A DNA stretch of 36,887 nucleotides from a virus. The stretch lies in the IMG/VR virus record IMGVR_UViG_3300035698_013555, positions 1 to 36,887 of that record; one strand, given 5' to 3'. Below are positions 23,756-31,667 of this stretch, one piece after another; positions within the stretch are counted from its first letter, which is position 1; every line of letters begins with the position of its first letter. Both the position numbers and the translations under genes were made by a program. Below the pieces are notes generated by a model. It was not told the DNA's origin, did not search any database, and saw only the letters and a program-made list of their open reading frames with translations.

Positions 23756-24388
23756 TTATGGTGTAACATACTCTATAAACAAATTACAATCTGTGAGAAT
23801 TTCAAAGTCGAGTTTCTCTTTGTAAGAATCTAATAGTCTTCTATCAAATGGCTGAGTCTTAATATGATAACCGTTCTTTGTTTCGATTATAATACTTATT
23901 TGTATTTGTTGTTCATCCAAGGCATTTAATATTATGCCAACACTTTCTTTTTCGTCGTAATCAATCATAAAATATTTAGTTGACTTTGACTTGGCACCCT
24001 TTTCCATTAAAGATGAATAGAAATGTCCATACAATTTTTTAAACATTGCACTATTGTCCACGCCATTAAGTTCGTTCTCAACCCAACCTAATATCTTATT
24101 CATTAAGATGAATGTGGCCTTCTTCGAATCTCTTGCATTTAAACTAACATATAAGTAGAACGGAAAACTCTTACCATTTTCGTCTTTGTAGTTTGTAATC
24201 TGCGCTTTTATCTTATTGTATTTTCGTATAACATCCTTCTCGTTTTTAATTACTTCACGGAAAACAATCTCTTGACTATTTGTAATCTCTGGTGTATCTT
24301 TCTTTCTGCTAACTGCTAGTAAAACGTAACAATCATATTTTGACATGAACTCACAATGAGTTTGTAATCTTGTAATTGCATTTTTCAT
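23756..24388 (-). CDS. Archaeo-eukaryotic primase-like protein (minimal)
   Basis: 210 residues. The motif pair of the AEP superfamily can be seen: motif I hhhDhD in KYFMIDYDEKES (Asp143, Asp145) and motif II in ETKNGYHIKTQPFD (His175), with a possible motif III acid in LDFEILTDCN. The N-terminal part (FREVIKNEKDVIRKYNKI, FPFYLYVSLNARDSKKATF) is a mixed alpha/beta region. It would make primers for the viral family B polymerase; no other primase is seen in the window. It ends an operon with the DHH gene and overlaps the gene before it (ATGA). It could be a different AEP-type nucleotidyltransferase. Confidence 0.5.
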   Translation of the reverse strand: MKNAITRLQTHCEFMSKYDCYVLLAVSRKKDTPEITNSQEIVFREVIKNEKDVIRKYNKIKAQITNYKDENGKSFPFYLYVSLNARDSKKATFILMNKILGWVENELNGVDNSAMFKKLYGHFYSSLMEKGAKSKSTKYFMIDYDEKESVGIILNALDEQQIQISIIIETKNGYHIKTQPFDRRLLDSYKEKLDFEILTDCNLFIEYVTP

Positions 24389-24615
24389 TCTTGTTCCTCA
24401 CATAGTTCCCATACACCATTTTTAACTAATGTTGCGGCAATTATTGTATCTGATGCTTCGTCGCCGTTTATATCGTAAAATCCAGACATAGTTTTTGAAA
24501 CATCATAACCAACCCTTGGATTTTTTTCTCCTTCTTTTAACTGTTCTTTTGGTGTTATCATCCATTCGCATATTTTTCCTTCTTTCATTTTATTTACTGC
24601 TTCAATTAGATTCAT
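24385..24615 (-). CDS. Small protein, unknown function
   Basis: 76 residues. Opens MNLIEAVNKMKEGKICEWMI and ends LVKNGVWELCEEQE. The short helix with EAVxxMKEGK at the front and the tryptophan strand at the end are reminiscent of DUF2829/Tad2-like small phage proteins, which bind nucleotide signals in anti-defence, but the middle does not match well and I do not make that call. Both ends overlap neighbours by four bases, so it is firmly part of the DHH-primase operon. Ribosome-binding site AAGGTGAAAAG. Confidence 0.5.
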   Translation of the reverse strand: MNLIEAVNKMKEGKICEWMITPKEQLKEGEKNPRVGYDVSKTMSGFYDINGDEASDTIIAATLVKNGVWELCEEQE

Positions 24616-25499
24616 CTTTTCACCTTGTTTAATATTTTTGTTACAAATTCATCAACTGACATTGAAAAACCAGCAGCAAACTTGTGTCCACCACCACCAT
24701 ATTTTTCAGCAATTTTCCCTACGTCAATTGTATTGCTTCTTAAACTACAAATGATTTGGTGGTCTCTGAAACTCCATATCAGGGCAACGGGATAACCATA
24801 TTCTTTATAACACATTTCACCCACATCACTTACATTATGGTTAGTGTTTATTATTCTTGTGTGATGACCTTCAAATTTAAAAGCCGTTCCTTCTGAATAA
24901 GATTGTAGAACTAATATCTTTTTCTTTTCCATTAATAAATAACCTTGTTGAATCCATTCAGATAGTATACCTTCCGGTGCAAGAAGCGCAATTGATGGCT
25001 CTTTGTATTTCATGGAAACATATTCATGAAATGCTTTTGTTTGTTCTCCATGTTTAAACTCCCACATATCGCGGTCTCCTATTAATTGTATTCCGAACGG
25101 CATGTCTTCACGTGGAAAAAACCACTTCCATGTAAGTTCACAACCGGATTTTGTTATGTCGCGTAATCCGTCTATGACTTTTGAATCCCATAGTTCTGGT
25201 TTGTCTATGTCTTTTGAATCCCATAGTTCTGGGTTGTTATCTTTAGCCGTTTGATGATGGTCAATCCAGCAAAGGAGATTGCAAGCTTCTTTTAATTGTT
25301 TCATATTATCAAAACTAAAATCAACAACAATACATAAAGAATCTTTAACAGTTTCAGTAAACCAAGTATCACCATAGTTAACTCCAACAAATTCTGCCTG
25401 TGGGTACACTTTCTTTACGATAGATGCTGAAGCAATTCCATCCATATCCTTGTGGTAATAGCATATAACATTTTCTTTTTCATCCATTTTAGTCTTCAT
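24612..25499 (-). CDS. DHH-family phosphoesterase (NrnA-like)
   Basis: 295 residues. DHH motifs are clear: YYHKDMDGIASA (metal-binding Asp18 and Asp20), VVDFSFDN (Asp60), CWIDHHQTAKD (80-82), and a C-terminal DHHA1 glycine run KYGGGGHKFAAGFS. Members degrade short oligonucleotides, pAp or cyclic dinucleotides, or act as RecJ-like exonucleases; the compact size and the two-domain form favour the nanoRNase/pAp phosphatase type. A 33-base in-frame duplication (25171-25236) doubles the loop PELWDSKxID just after the DHH motif. First gene of its operon; its ATG is 32 bases from the TATA box, so its leader is very short and lacks a ribosome-binding site. Confidence 0.78.
   Translation of the reverse strand: MKTKMDEKENVICYYHKDMDGIASASIVKKVYPQAEFVGVNYGDTWFTETVKDSLCIVVDFSFDNMKQLKEACNLLCWIDHHQTAKDNNPELWDSKDIDKPELWDSKVIDGLRDITKSGCELTWKWFFPREDMPFGIQLIGDRDMWEFKHGEQTKAFHEYVSMKYKEPSIALLAPEGILSEWIQQGYLLMEKKKILVLQSYSEGTAFKFEGHHTRIINTNHNVSDVGEMCYKEYGYPVALIWSFRDHQIICSLRSNTIDVGKIAEKYGGGGHKFAAGFSMSVDEFVTKILNKVKR
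25171..25236 (-). repeat. 33-base in-frame tandem duplication in the DHH gene
   Basis: Copies 25171-25203 and 25204-25236 differ at two positions. They add 11 residues, so the protein reads PELWDSKDID then PELWDSKVID. High identity implies a recent event; the reading frame is kept. Confidence 0.85.
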
Positions 25500-25513
25500 A
25501 TTTGATTTATTAT

Positions 25514-25557
25514 TATATATGATAAATCATATATATAAGTAATAAAGGTCCTTTATT
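25514..25557 (-). promoter_or_regulatory. Promoter of the DHH operon with two flanking palindromes
   Basis: On the minus strand a TATA box (TTATATAT, 25531-25538) lies 32 bases before the DHH start. Downstream and overlapping it, 25514-25523 and 25526-25535 are perfect 10-base inverted repeats. Upstream, AATAAAGG T CCTTTATT (25541-25557) is a perfect 17-base palindrome that also covers the ligase stop codon. Both are good operator candidates; the second may also end ligase transcripts. Confidence 0.6.
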
Positions 25558-26881
25558 CGACCTTTATTGTATCAGCATGGTCCAAATCCGACCGTATCTT
25601 TAGTAACCTTGCATGTCTTAGGCTGTGAGTACCGTCAGATTTTTTGGTTATCTCATTATATCGAACCTCAACAATCATGCCAGTAAGCTCGCTATCTTTT
25701 GATGCCTGTAATAAAAATCCGCGTAATTCATCTGATATGCCAGAGCCAACTTTGCTCTTCACTTCTCCAGAATCATCTTCTATTGCAAGAGCGCCAATCG
25801 TATCTTTGTATTTACCAGTACCAAGTTCAAACCCTGTAACTTTAAATGAGTTCTCAAAGATTTGTTTGATTTTAAACCAATTAGTTCGTCCACCGAAATC
25901 GTATTTTCCATGTACGTCTTTTATAATTATTCCTTCTTCGTTGTTATTACAAGCCCACTTATAATATTGTTGTAACACTTCTGTTGTATTGGCAACAATG
26001 TACTCTTCAAACTTTAGTAAATCAGATTCATTGAAAAAGTCTCTGTATTGTTTTGTTCTTTCATGCTGTGGCAATTCATGCAGTTGACAACCGCCAATGT
26101 TTAAAGCGTCATACATTCTAAAATGCAAACCTTCTACCGGTTCTATCTTTTCTGCTTTTCTTCCGATTCTTTTCTGAATAGAATTAAAATCTTTGGCCAT
26201 GATTTCACCATCAACTTTAAAATCTGTATTGTATTTAAGCATCTCTTCCACAATCTCTGGAACAAAATCCACCGTCTTTCCTTGACGAGATGTGATAACA
26301 ATTTTGTCACCGGTTTTTTCAATGATAGCACGCATTCCATCGTATTTAATGCAAGCCATACAAGGAAATGTTTTGTGTTCTTCTGGTTCTTGATACTTCC
26401 CACACAATTGAACTTCAAATTTAAATATTGTTTTCATATTGTGTTTTTTCAGAATCTTATTTACGGTTGATAATGATACACCAATTCTCAGGTTCTTTAA
26501 AAGAATTCTTACAAACCATTTGGCAATAGTTTTATCCATAGATATTAATGTTTCTTTTATATAATCTGTCTGATTATTTCCAGATATTTTTGTAACGTTG
26601 TCAAGAATTTCTGCGACCATACCAAAACTAATATCTTCTTCTTTTTCGTTAAGATGGTCACAAACAAGTTCGCCGGCGTCTTCGTGCTTATTAATTCCGT
26701 CGTAACCAACAGCCTTCTCAATAGTCTTTGTGCTTACACCGTAAATAATATCTCCGTAAACAGTATGTAGAAGTTCAAGTGCGTCTGGTTGATTCAATAC
26801 AAATTTTTCTAGAAGTTCTCTTTTTAGATTTGTACCTTTTGCGTTTTTGATATTTTGTAAGTATGTTACGATTTCTTTCAT
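25553..26881 (-). CDS. ATP-dependent DNA ligase
   Basis: 442 residues from ATG 26881, chosen for GGAGGTAACTCAA directly upstream over a TTG at 26896. An N-terminal helical domain (1-165) resembles that of archaeal/eukaryotic ligase I. Nucleotidyltransferase motifs follow: I with the AMP-accepting lysine in CIKYDGMRA (Lys179), III DGEIM (224-228), IV EGIIIK (316-321), V WFKIK (335-339), then an OB domain to the end. It seals nicks during viral replication. The helical domain sets it apart from minimal phage ligases. Its stop codon lies within a 17-base palindrome. No DNA-binding zinc finger or NAD motifs. Confidence 0.9.
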   Translation of the reverse strand: MKEIVTYLQNIKNAKGTNLKRELLEKFVLNQPDALELLHTVYGDIIYGVSTKTIEKAVGYDGINKHEDAGELVCDHLNEKEEDISFGMVAEILDNVTKISGNNQTDYIKETLISMDKTIAKWFVRILLKNLRIGVSLSTVNKILKKHNMKTIFKFEVQLCGKYQEPEEHKTFPCMACIKYDGMRAIIEKTGDKIVITSRQGKTVDFVPEIVEEMLKYNTDFKVDGEIMAKDFNSIQKRIGRKAEKIEPVEGLHFRMYDALNIGGCQLHELPQHERTKQYRDFFNESDLLKFEEYIVANTTEVLQQYYKWACNNNEEGIIIKDVHGKYDFGGRTNWFKIKQIFENSFKVTGFELGTGKYKDTIGALAIEDDSGEVKSKVGSGISDELRGFLLQASKDSELTGMIVEVRYNEITKKSDGTHSLRHARLLKIRSDLDHADTIKVE

Positions 26882-26886
26882 TTGAG

Positions 26887-27045
26887 TTACCTCCAACCCG
26901 TTTGTGGTGGCGGACCAACATTTTTTCTTGCCATGAATTCTGCCTTCCGTTCATCAATGAGTCTGTTAGTATCTTTATATGTTTGTTTGATTCTTTGTAT
27001 TTCTTTCTTCAAATCTTCTTGCCATTTTTCAAAGGATTCGGCCAT
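26887..27045 (-). CDS. Small helical protein of 52 residues, unknown function
   Basis: Starts at ATG 27045 and ends five bases before the ligase ATG; its final codons carry the ligase ribosome-binding site. It reads MAESFEKWQEDLKKEIQRIK, continues as a charged helix and ends PPPQTGWR. A coiled coil or helical hairpin with a proline-rich tip is likely. AGAGGTCTGTAAA precedes the start. The neighbour suggests a replication accessory peptide, but nothing in the sequence proves it. Confidence 0.5.
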   Translation of the reverse strand: MAESFEKWQEDLKKEIQRIKQTYKDTNRLIDERKAEFMARKNVGPPPQTGWR

Positions 27046-27114
27046 TTTACAGACCTCTTTTATTTAACTCTGTCCTTGCAACATCTACAGAAAATTTAGA
27101 ATTATCTTTTCCGC

Positions 27115-27249
27115 TTAGAGCATCCTTAAATCCCAGATACCTGCTTCTGAAACATTTAAACTTTCGTTGGAATCTGACCCTAAACCCATTGATTCAAGTT
27201 TTTGGCCAACTTTCTTTGTTATATCAATTGTTTGTATTATTTGTTTCAT
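27115..27249 (-). CDS. Small protein of 44 residues, unknown function
   Basis: Starts at ATG 27249 after AAGGTGGCAAAG, a strong ribosome-binding site, and is the first gene after the promoter at 27296-27322. It opens MKQIIQTIDITKKVGQKLES and ends GIWDLRML. Nothing is recognised. The 69 bases that follow, to 27046, are also open in another frame but without a start of their own; I list no gene there. Confidence 0.4.
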   Translation of the reverse strand: MKQIIQTIDITKKVGQKLESMGLGSDSNESLNVSEAGIWDLRML

Positions 27250-27295
27250 CTTTGCCACCTTTTAGTTATATATTTGATTATATTATTATATATAT

Positions 27296-27322
27296 AAGCT
27301 AGTATATAAACCTTTCTATTCT
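27296..27322 (-). promoter_or_regulatory. Early-type promoter of the ligase operon (BRE and TATA)
   Basis: On the minus strand AATAGAAAGG is followed by TTTATATA (27303-27310) and CTAGCTTATATATA. The same run, with few changes, occurs at 36836-36861. Predicted start about 27280, 30 bases before ATG 27249. Confidence 0.7.
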
Positions 27323-27384
27323 TGTTTATAAACTACGGTCGGGTATTCTCAGATGCTTAGGAGCCTTAGGGATTCTACAGTTCA

Positions 27385-27741
27385 TTATCCCATTATAATA
27401 ATCTTCTCTGAATAGGGCAGCATGTTCAATCTGGTATCTAACCTCGTGATAGGCACATTCCCACCTCGTTTCAAACAATGCATTATTTCTCTCTTAAACG
27501 ATTCTTTTCCAAGACGCTCAATATCTTCAAGAAGTTGTTTAGAACTTCCCCAATAATTTCTCCAGTCAGTCTCAATAACAGAAATACGCCTACGTTTTTT
27601 ACCTTTCAACGGCTTGCGTTTTATAGTAGTCCAAAAGAATTTCTTACCAATATAATATTTGTGTTCTTTTGTATTAGTAATTATATAAATAAATCCTTCA
27701 TACTTTTCAAGTCCGTCTGGAACATTCAGCCATTCATTCAT
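27385..27741 (-). CDS. GIY-YIG-domain protein
   Basis: 118 residues from ATG 27741, which overlaps the stop of the MazG-like gene; the longer frame upstream lies inside that gene. The paired motif FIYIITN (17-23) and YYIGKK (29-34) is the GIY-YIG core; WRNYWGSSKQLLEDIERLG and SFKREIMHC continue in the way of small phage GIY-YIG proteins. Arg50-Arg52 are candidates for the catalytic arginine; the expected later glutamate is not obvious. It may be a debranching or homing-type endonuclease or a non-catalytic DNA-binding relative. No intron is seen nearby. Last gene of the polymerase operon. Confidence 0.6.
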   Translation of the reverse strand: MNEWLNVPDGLEKYEGFIYIITNTKEHKYYIGKKFFWTTIKRKPLKGKKRRRISVIETDWRNYWGSSKQLLEDIERLGKESFKREIMHCLKRGGNVPITRLDTRLNMLPYSEKIIIMG

Positions 27742-27997
27742 AATAACCACGTCTTGCATTTTTATTTTTAACTCTTTGTATTGCGTCATATATTTCTCTT
27801 TGTGTATACTCTGCTTTATAGAGGACATTCATTGCTGCATGAATTACATCTATCGTTTCTAACAATGCTGCATCTCTATTCCCTGCCTCAAATTCTGCTT
27901 TTGCTTCAGCACATTCACGCGTCACAACTTCTAATTGGCCCAATGGTTCCATCCCGAATTTTACTTCAGGAAATAAACTAAAAATATTTCTTGCCAT
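27734..27997 (-). CDS. MazG-like nucleotide pyrophosphohydrolase
   Basis: 87 residues. The all-alpha NTP-pyrophosphatase pattern is present: VTRECAEAKAEFEAGNRDAA (acidic metal helix), LLETIDVIHAAMNVLYKAEY (second acidic helix with Glu and Asp) and the family-like end IQRVKNKNARRGYYE. Such enzymes hydrolyse non-standard or surplus nucleotides to monophosphates, often carried by viruses to adjust nucleotide pools. It lies between the methyltransferase and GIY-YIG genes, overlapping the latter by eight bases. Length is that of minimal MazG-like proteins. The substrate cannot be told. Confidence 0.68.
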   Translation of the reverse strand: MARNIFSLFPEVKFGMEPLGQLEVVTRECAEAKAEFEAGNRDAALLETIDVIHAAMNVLYKAEYTQREIYDAIQRVKNKNARRGYYE

Positions 27998-27999
27998 TT

Positions 28000-28530
28000 T
28001 TATTTTTCACATTTAACAATCGTTGCGCCTTTGTAATAACTTTCTGAATCTGTGTATATTACTGTAGCAAATTTTGTTTTAAGGAACTTAATGAATTCGT
28101 TAAATTTTTCTTTGCTTTTATCTTTTAGAAAATTGAAATGGTATTCCAAAACAATTCTTTTTATAGAACTCCAATCTTCTAAACCGTATAATATACCGAG
28201 CTCTGCACCTTCAACATCAACTTTCAATAGTGTTGGTTTGAATTCATGCATCAAACTATTTATATTTATTGTGGGTACTGTCACACACTCACGGCCTCTA
28301 ACTTCATGTATAGTATTCATTGTTGTGGATGTACCAGACACTTGATAGAAAGAAATTTCTTTTATATCGTCGCCAACAGCAGCCTTAGGAACTATTACTA
28401 CATTTTGTATATCGTTCAATCTGTCATGTGCGTAAATTGCTTTTACATGTTCTTCTGTTGGTTCAACACATATAATTTTTTTAGCCTTATCAAAAAATCT
28501 TACGGCAACGTAACCACAATTTGCACCCAA
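28000..28530 (-). CDS. FkbM-family methyltransferase, start unresolved
   Basis: 176 residues from TTG 28530, but the SAM-binding motif I reads VILDLGANCGY across that codon, so translation should begin earlier. The frame is open to 28623 with no ATG, GTG or TTG in the extra stretch, and overlaps the end of the previous gene by up to 40 bases. Further motifs: ICVEPTEEHV (motif II acid), LKVDVEGAELGILYGLEDW (FkbM signature), IVLEYHFNFL. FkbM enzymes O-methylate sugars or small molecules, so glycan or capsule modification is likely. Start may be non-standard or by recoding from the gene before. Confidence 0.7.
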   Translation of the reverse strand: MGANCGYVAVRFFDKAKKIICVEPTEEHVKAIYAHDRLNDIQNVVIVPKAAVGDDIKEISFYQVSGTSTTMNTIHEVRGRECVTVPTININSLMHEFKPTLLKVDVEGAELGILYGLEDWSSIKRIVLEYHFNFLKDKSKEKFNEFIKFLKTKFATVIYTDSESYYKGATIVKCEK

Positions 28531-28583
28531 ATCAAGAATGACATCGTCTTTTTCTGGTGCTAAATAATCATAACATTTGCTTT

Positions 28584-28880
28584 TTACAATCTCTTGCCAC
28601 GACTCAACAAATAATAACCATCTTCAAAATCTAACGGTTTCTCCGATACGATTTTATTATTACGGGAGTAACCAATCTTAACTTTCTTGTGAGTATATTT
28701 TATTTTCAAATCTTCTAATAGCTTTCTATTGAAAAAAGTATCTTCTAATAATCGTGGAGCTAATTGAAACTTAGAATTGAATTGCCCGCCAACATCTTTT
28801 GTTATTATTTTGAACTCTCTATTATAGAAACAAAATATTAAACCAGCAATACCACCACCTAAAATATATTTATCATGCAT
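28584..28880 (-). CDS. Rossmann-fold FAD/NAD-binding protein, N-terminal domain only
   Basis: 98 residues. Opens with a dinucleotide-binding motif, YILGGGIAGLIFCFY, followed by a second strand (FKIITKDVGGQFNSKF) and QLAPRLLEDTFFNRKLLEDL, the pattern of flavoprotein oxidoreductases such as the UDP-galactopyranose mutase and amine oxidase groups. Those are usually 350 residues or more; here only the first domain is present. It starts after GAGGATTAAAA, right behind the polymerase stop. Its end overlaps the upstream extension of the FkbM frame. A role in sugar or nucleotide modification together with FkbM is possible but unproven. Confidence 0.55.
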   Translation of the reverse strand: MHDKYILGGGIAGLIFCFYNREFKIITKDVGGQFNSKFQLAPRLLEDTFFNRKLLEDLKIKYTHKKVKIGYSRNNKIVSEKPLDFEDGYYLLSRGKRL

Positions 28881-28882
28881 TT

Positions 28883-31666
28883 TTAATCCTCTTCAAGTTT
28901 TGTTAACTCTCTTTTTAGTTGAGCTTCTGTCATATTCCAACACTCGCCAAAAAATGTGTAGGCATTTATTTTGTCTGCTACTTGTATTATCTCAAGTAAA
29001 GGTGTTATGATTCTTCTCCAATAAGTTTCCGCATCGTACTTTTTTCCTGACTTATATCCCATGACAGATATTGCTTCTTGTCTTGTCGTTAAAGGTTTCA
29101 TTGTTGTTTTTCCATTCTTATAAGTCTTTGAAACCTCTTCGTAAACTGGTTCAGAAATAATATAGTCTATTCCGTCACCTACAACAAAATCTGTAGTATC
29201 ATCTTCGGTTCTTTGTATCATTCTAATGTGTACTGGAACTGGCGCATGTCTTACGGTTCCATCCTTAGACATTTTTGGTTTACCTGTATTACTATCTATC
29301 ATTACTTTTCCGTACTCACTATAATGTTTTGAATACTTTTTGGAGAATGTTAAATATTTTATGTCCAGTGTTTGATTGAAACATTTATCTTTGTATTCTA
29401 ATATTGTTTGTTTCCATTTATCTCTATCATATTTTTTAGTTAAAACATCAGTACATAATTCTTTTTGTAATTCTGAAGCCAAAGGATTAGTATCTGTTTT
29501 TCTGAAAGCACCACCCTTAGATTCTATATTGTATTTTGTATTGCCTTCTCCATCTTTAAAAATCTCTAGATAATAGTATCTTTTCTTAGCAACAGTTATC
29601 ATCGTTGGAAATGTATGTTCATGTTCAAACACACACCAATAGTCTGTAATTTCTTCCTCGTTTGTTTCTGGATTATTTACTTCTTTTTTAAAAATGCAAT
29701 TGAATCGCGAGAACAATTCTTTATAGTATTTAAAATATTCAATGTTTAACTCTAATATTTTCTGTTCAATTTCTTCAATAGCACAATCGCTTTTCAAAAA
29801 TACACTATCAGTATCGCCGGCAATTACTGTGAATCCTAATTGTCTTGCTCTTATTATTGATTTCTTTATTATCCACCTACCAACAGTCGTAACACAATCT
29901 ACAACATCATAATTATAAAATCTAGTATGTATTGCGCCAAGTACACCATACATGGAATTTCCAACTGTTTTTATTGCATGCTGATAAAAATGCAAAGATG
30001 TCTGTTCTTCACTGCCTTCAAAATTAACATCTGCTGCTAATTTCTCTTTCATAAGATATTTTATTTTATCTCTCTCTGTTAATAATTCATCGGCTATTAA
30101 TGGGAACATGCCCATTTTTGATTTGAACAATCTGTGTGAATGCATTGTCCAACCAGTAGTATCTTTATTAAAATCTGCAGGTGTAAATACTAAATTATGT
30201 TTATCTGCGTACTCTTTTATTGAGTTACCTACATACTTATCTGTAAATTTAAACATCACATCTTCACATGTAAATCCGTAATTACAAGATACTCTATATT
30301 TTTCTAATGCAGTATAGTAACTTGCTTTAACTCCACCATCTTTTTTAGTATGCAATTTTTTTATTTCAATGGATTGGTTTAATAAATCAAATTCCTGTGC
30401 AGTTAATATTGATTTGATTTCTTCTACATCGACTTGCATTTTTTTCACAAATGTTTCTGGTGAAATATTAAAAGTCATCATTAATAAAGGATAATGCGAT
30501 TTATAATCGTAAGCAATAATGTTTTCATTTACTCCAGGAAGAAAACAAAAAGTATACCCGCCTCCAGGATTTTTCTCATTCTTACGCTGTTCTCGTTCAT
30601 CTCTTGTTGGTTTTCTTTTAGCTATAACAGTATGTATATGACACTTTCTTAAATATAGATTATCTACTACAACAGAGTTATACATTGTTTGTTGTAACAA
30701 CGATTGTGTTATGCCTGCGATTGCAACCAACGGCCTGTAATTCTTTGCTTTTTCTTCTATCATTTGTATTAATTCAACATCTTTAATATTATAGTTCTTA
30801 AATACTTCTGGTTGTTCTTCAAATAATTTAAAGAATTTTCCACGCACATCTCTTTTTGGCTCATTAAAATATTTCATAAACTTTAATTTTTCGTTACCTA
30901 TAAATTGTTTAGAAACATTATCTAATGAATACGATTTGAATTCAGTAGAATACCATTTTTTAAATATCAATAGGTCATCCATTACATTCACAAAACTCCA
31001 ATTGTAATCTTCTTCTAGTCCTAACATTTCTTGTCGTTGTTTTAAATAAGGAATATCAAAACCATCTGAGTTCCATGCAGTAATAACATCATATTTTTCA
31101 AACTCTTTAAATATTTTAATCAACAATACCTTTTCACTCATGTGAGTTTTATCATGCGGGTTGTCTGTTTTTACATAAGTACAATCTTCTCTCGTGCCTG
31201 TGTGCGGGCCAATGGCACAGCTTAGAACTTGCGAGTTGGCAACGACTCTGCCCATTTCATCTTTACAAAATTCACCTCGGTCGTCTGTTTCAATATCAAA
31301 TGCTCCGATTTTTAGTTGACTATAATCTTGTTTGGATAAATCATTAGCTGTCATGAATCTTGTGACGGCATCAACATCACTTTCAAATGTTTCAATACCA
31401 GCATTTTCTATTGTTGTTCTGCAGAAGTATCGGTGTTTATTATTCTTCATTATTAGTTTAACGAAATTGTTACCGAATCTATCAGTAATACGCTCGGTGG
31501 AAAATAAGAACCTTTGCACGTCATATTCTATGTGGTCATAGTCTTCATCAAGAACATAAAAATATGTCAAAAATGGAACCCTTTTGTACACCTGTTTTCC
31601 ATTCTCACGAATACGAAACAATATACTTGTTTCTTCTTCTTTTCCACGAACAATTACATAAGCCAT
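28883..31666 (-). CDS. Family B DNA polymerase with 3'-5' exonuclease
   Basis: 927 residues, full length. Exonuclease motifs: FDIETD (Asp124, Glu126), AWNSDGFDIPYL (197-208), YNIKDVELI (292-300). Polymerase motif A is AYDYKSHYPLL (385-395), B is KTVGNSMYGVLG (566-577), C is AGDTDS (616-621). The palm order and the ending resemble T4 gp43/RB69-type enzymes more than cellular archaeal PolB. In motif A the usual SLYP reads SHYP, with the steric-gate tyrosine kept. It replicates the viral genome; ligase, primase-like and helicase genes surround it. ATG 31666 follows GAGGTAGAGCTATAAA. Confidence 0.93.
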   Translation of the reverse strand: MAYVIVRGKEEETSILFRIRENGKQVYKRVPFLTYFYVLDEDYDHIEYDVQRFLFSTERITDRFGNNFVKLIMKNNKHRYFCRTTIENAGIETFESDVDAVTRFMTANDLSKQDYSQLKIGAFDIETDDRGEFCKDEMGRVVANSQVLSCAIGPHTGTREDCTYVKTDNPHDKTHMSEKVLLIKIFKEFEKYDVITAWNSDGFDIPYLKQRQEMLGLEEDYNWSFVNVMDDLLIFKKWYSTEFKSYSLDNVSKQFIGNEKLKFMKYFNEPKRDVRGKFFKLFEEQPEVFKNYNIKDVELIQMIEEKAKNYRPLVAIAGITQSLLQQTMYNSVVVDNLYLRKCHIHTVIAKRKPTRDEREQRKNEKNPGGGYTFCFLPGVNENIIAYDYKSHYPLLMMTFNISPETFVKKMQVDVEEIKSILTAQEFDLLNQSIEIKKLHTKKDGGVKASYYTALEKYRVSCNYGFTCEDVMFKFTDKYVGNSIKEYADKHNLVFTPADFNKDTTGWTMHSHRLFKSKMGMFPLIADELLTERDKIKYLMKEKLAADVNFEGSEEQTSLHFYQHAIKTVGNSMYGVLGAIHTRFYNYDVVDCVTTVGRWIIKKSIIRARQLGFTVIAGDTDSVFLKSDCAIEEIEQKILELNIEYFKYYKELFSRFNCIFKKEVNNPETNEEEITDYWCVFEHEHTFPTMITVAKKRYYYLEIFKDGEGNTKYNIESKGGAFRKTDTNPLASELQKELCTDVLTKKYDRDKWKQTILEYKDKCFNQTLDIKYLTFSKKYSKHYSEYGKVMIDSNTGKPKMSKDGTVRHAPVPVHIRMIQRTEDDTTDFVVGDGIDYIISEPVYEEVSKTYKNGKTTMKPLTTRQEAISVMGYKSGKKYDAETYWRRIITPLLEIIQVADKINAYTFFGECWNMTEAQLKRELTKLEED

Positions 31667-31667
31667 T

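Noticed and set aside
25644-26470. Plus-strand frames opposite the ligase gene
   Set aside because: They overlie conserved ligase motifs and show Ser/Phe-rich composition typical of antisense frames.
27385-27741. GIY-YIG gene as part of a mobile intron
   Set aside because: Neighbouring genes are whole with no sign of interruption, and the gene fits into its operon with an overlap.
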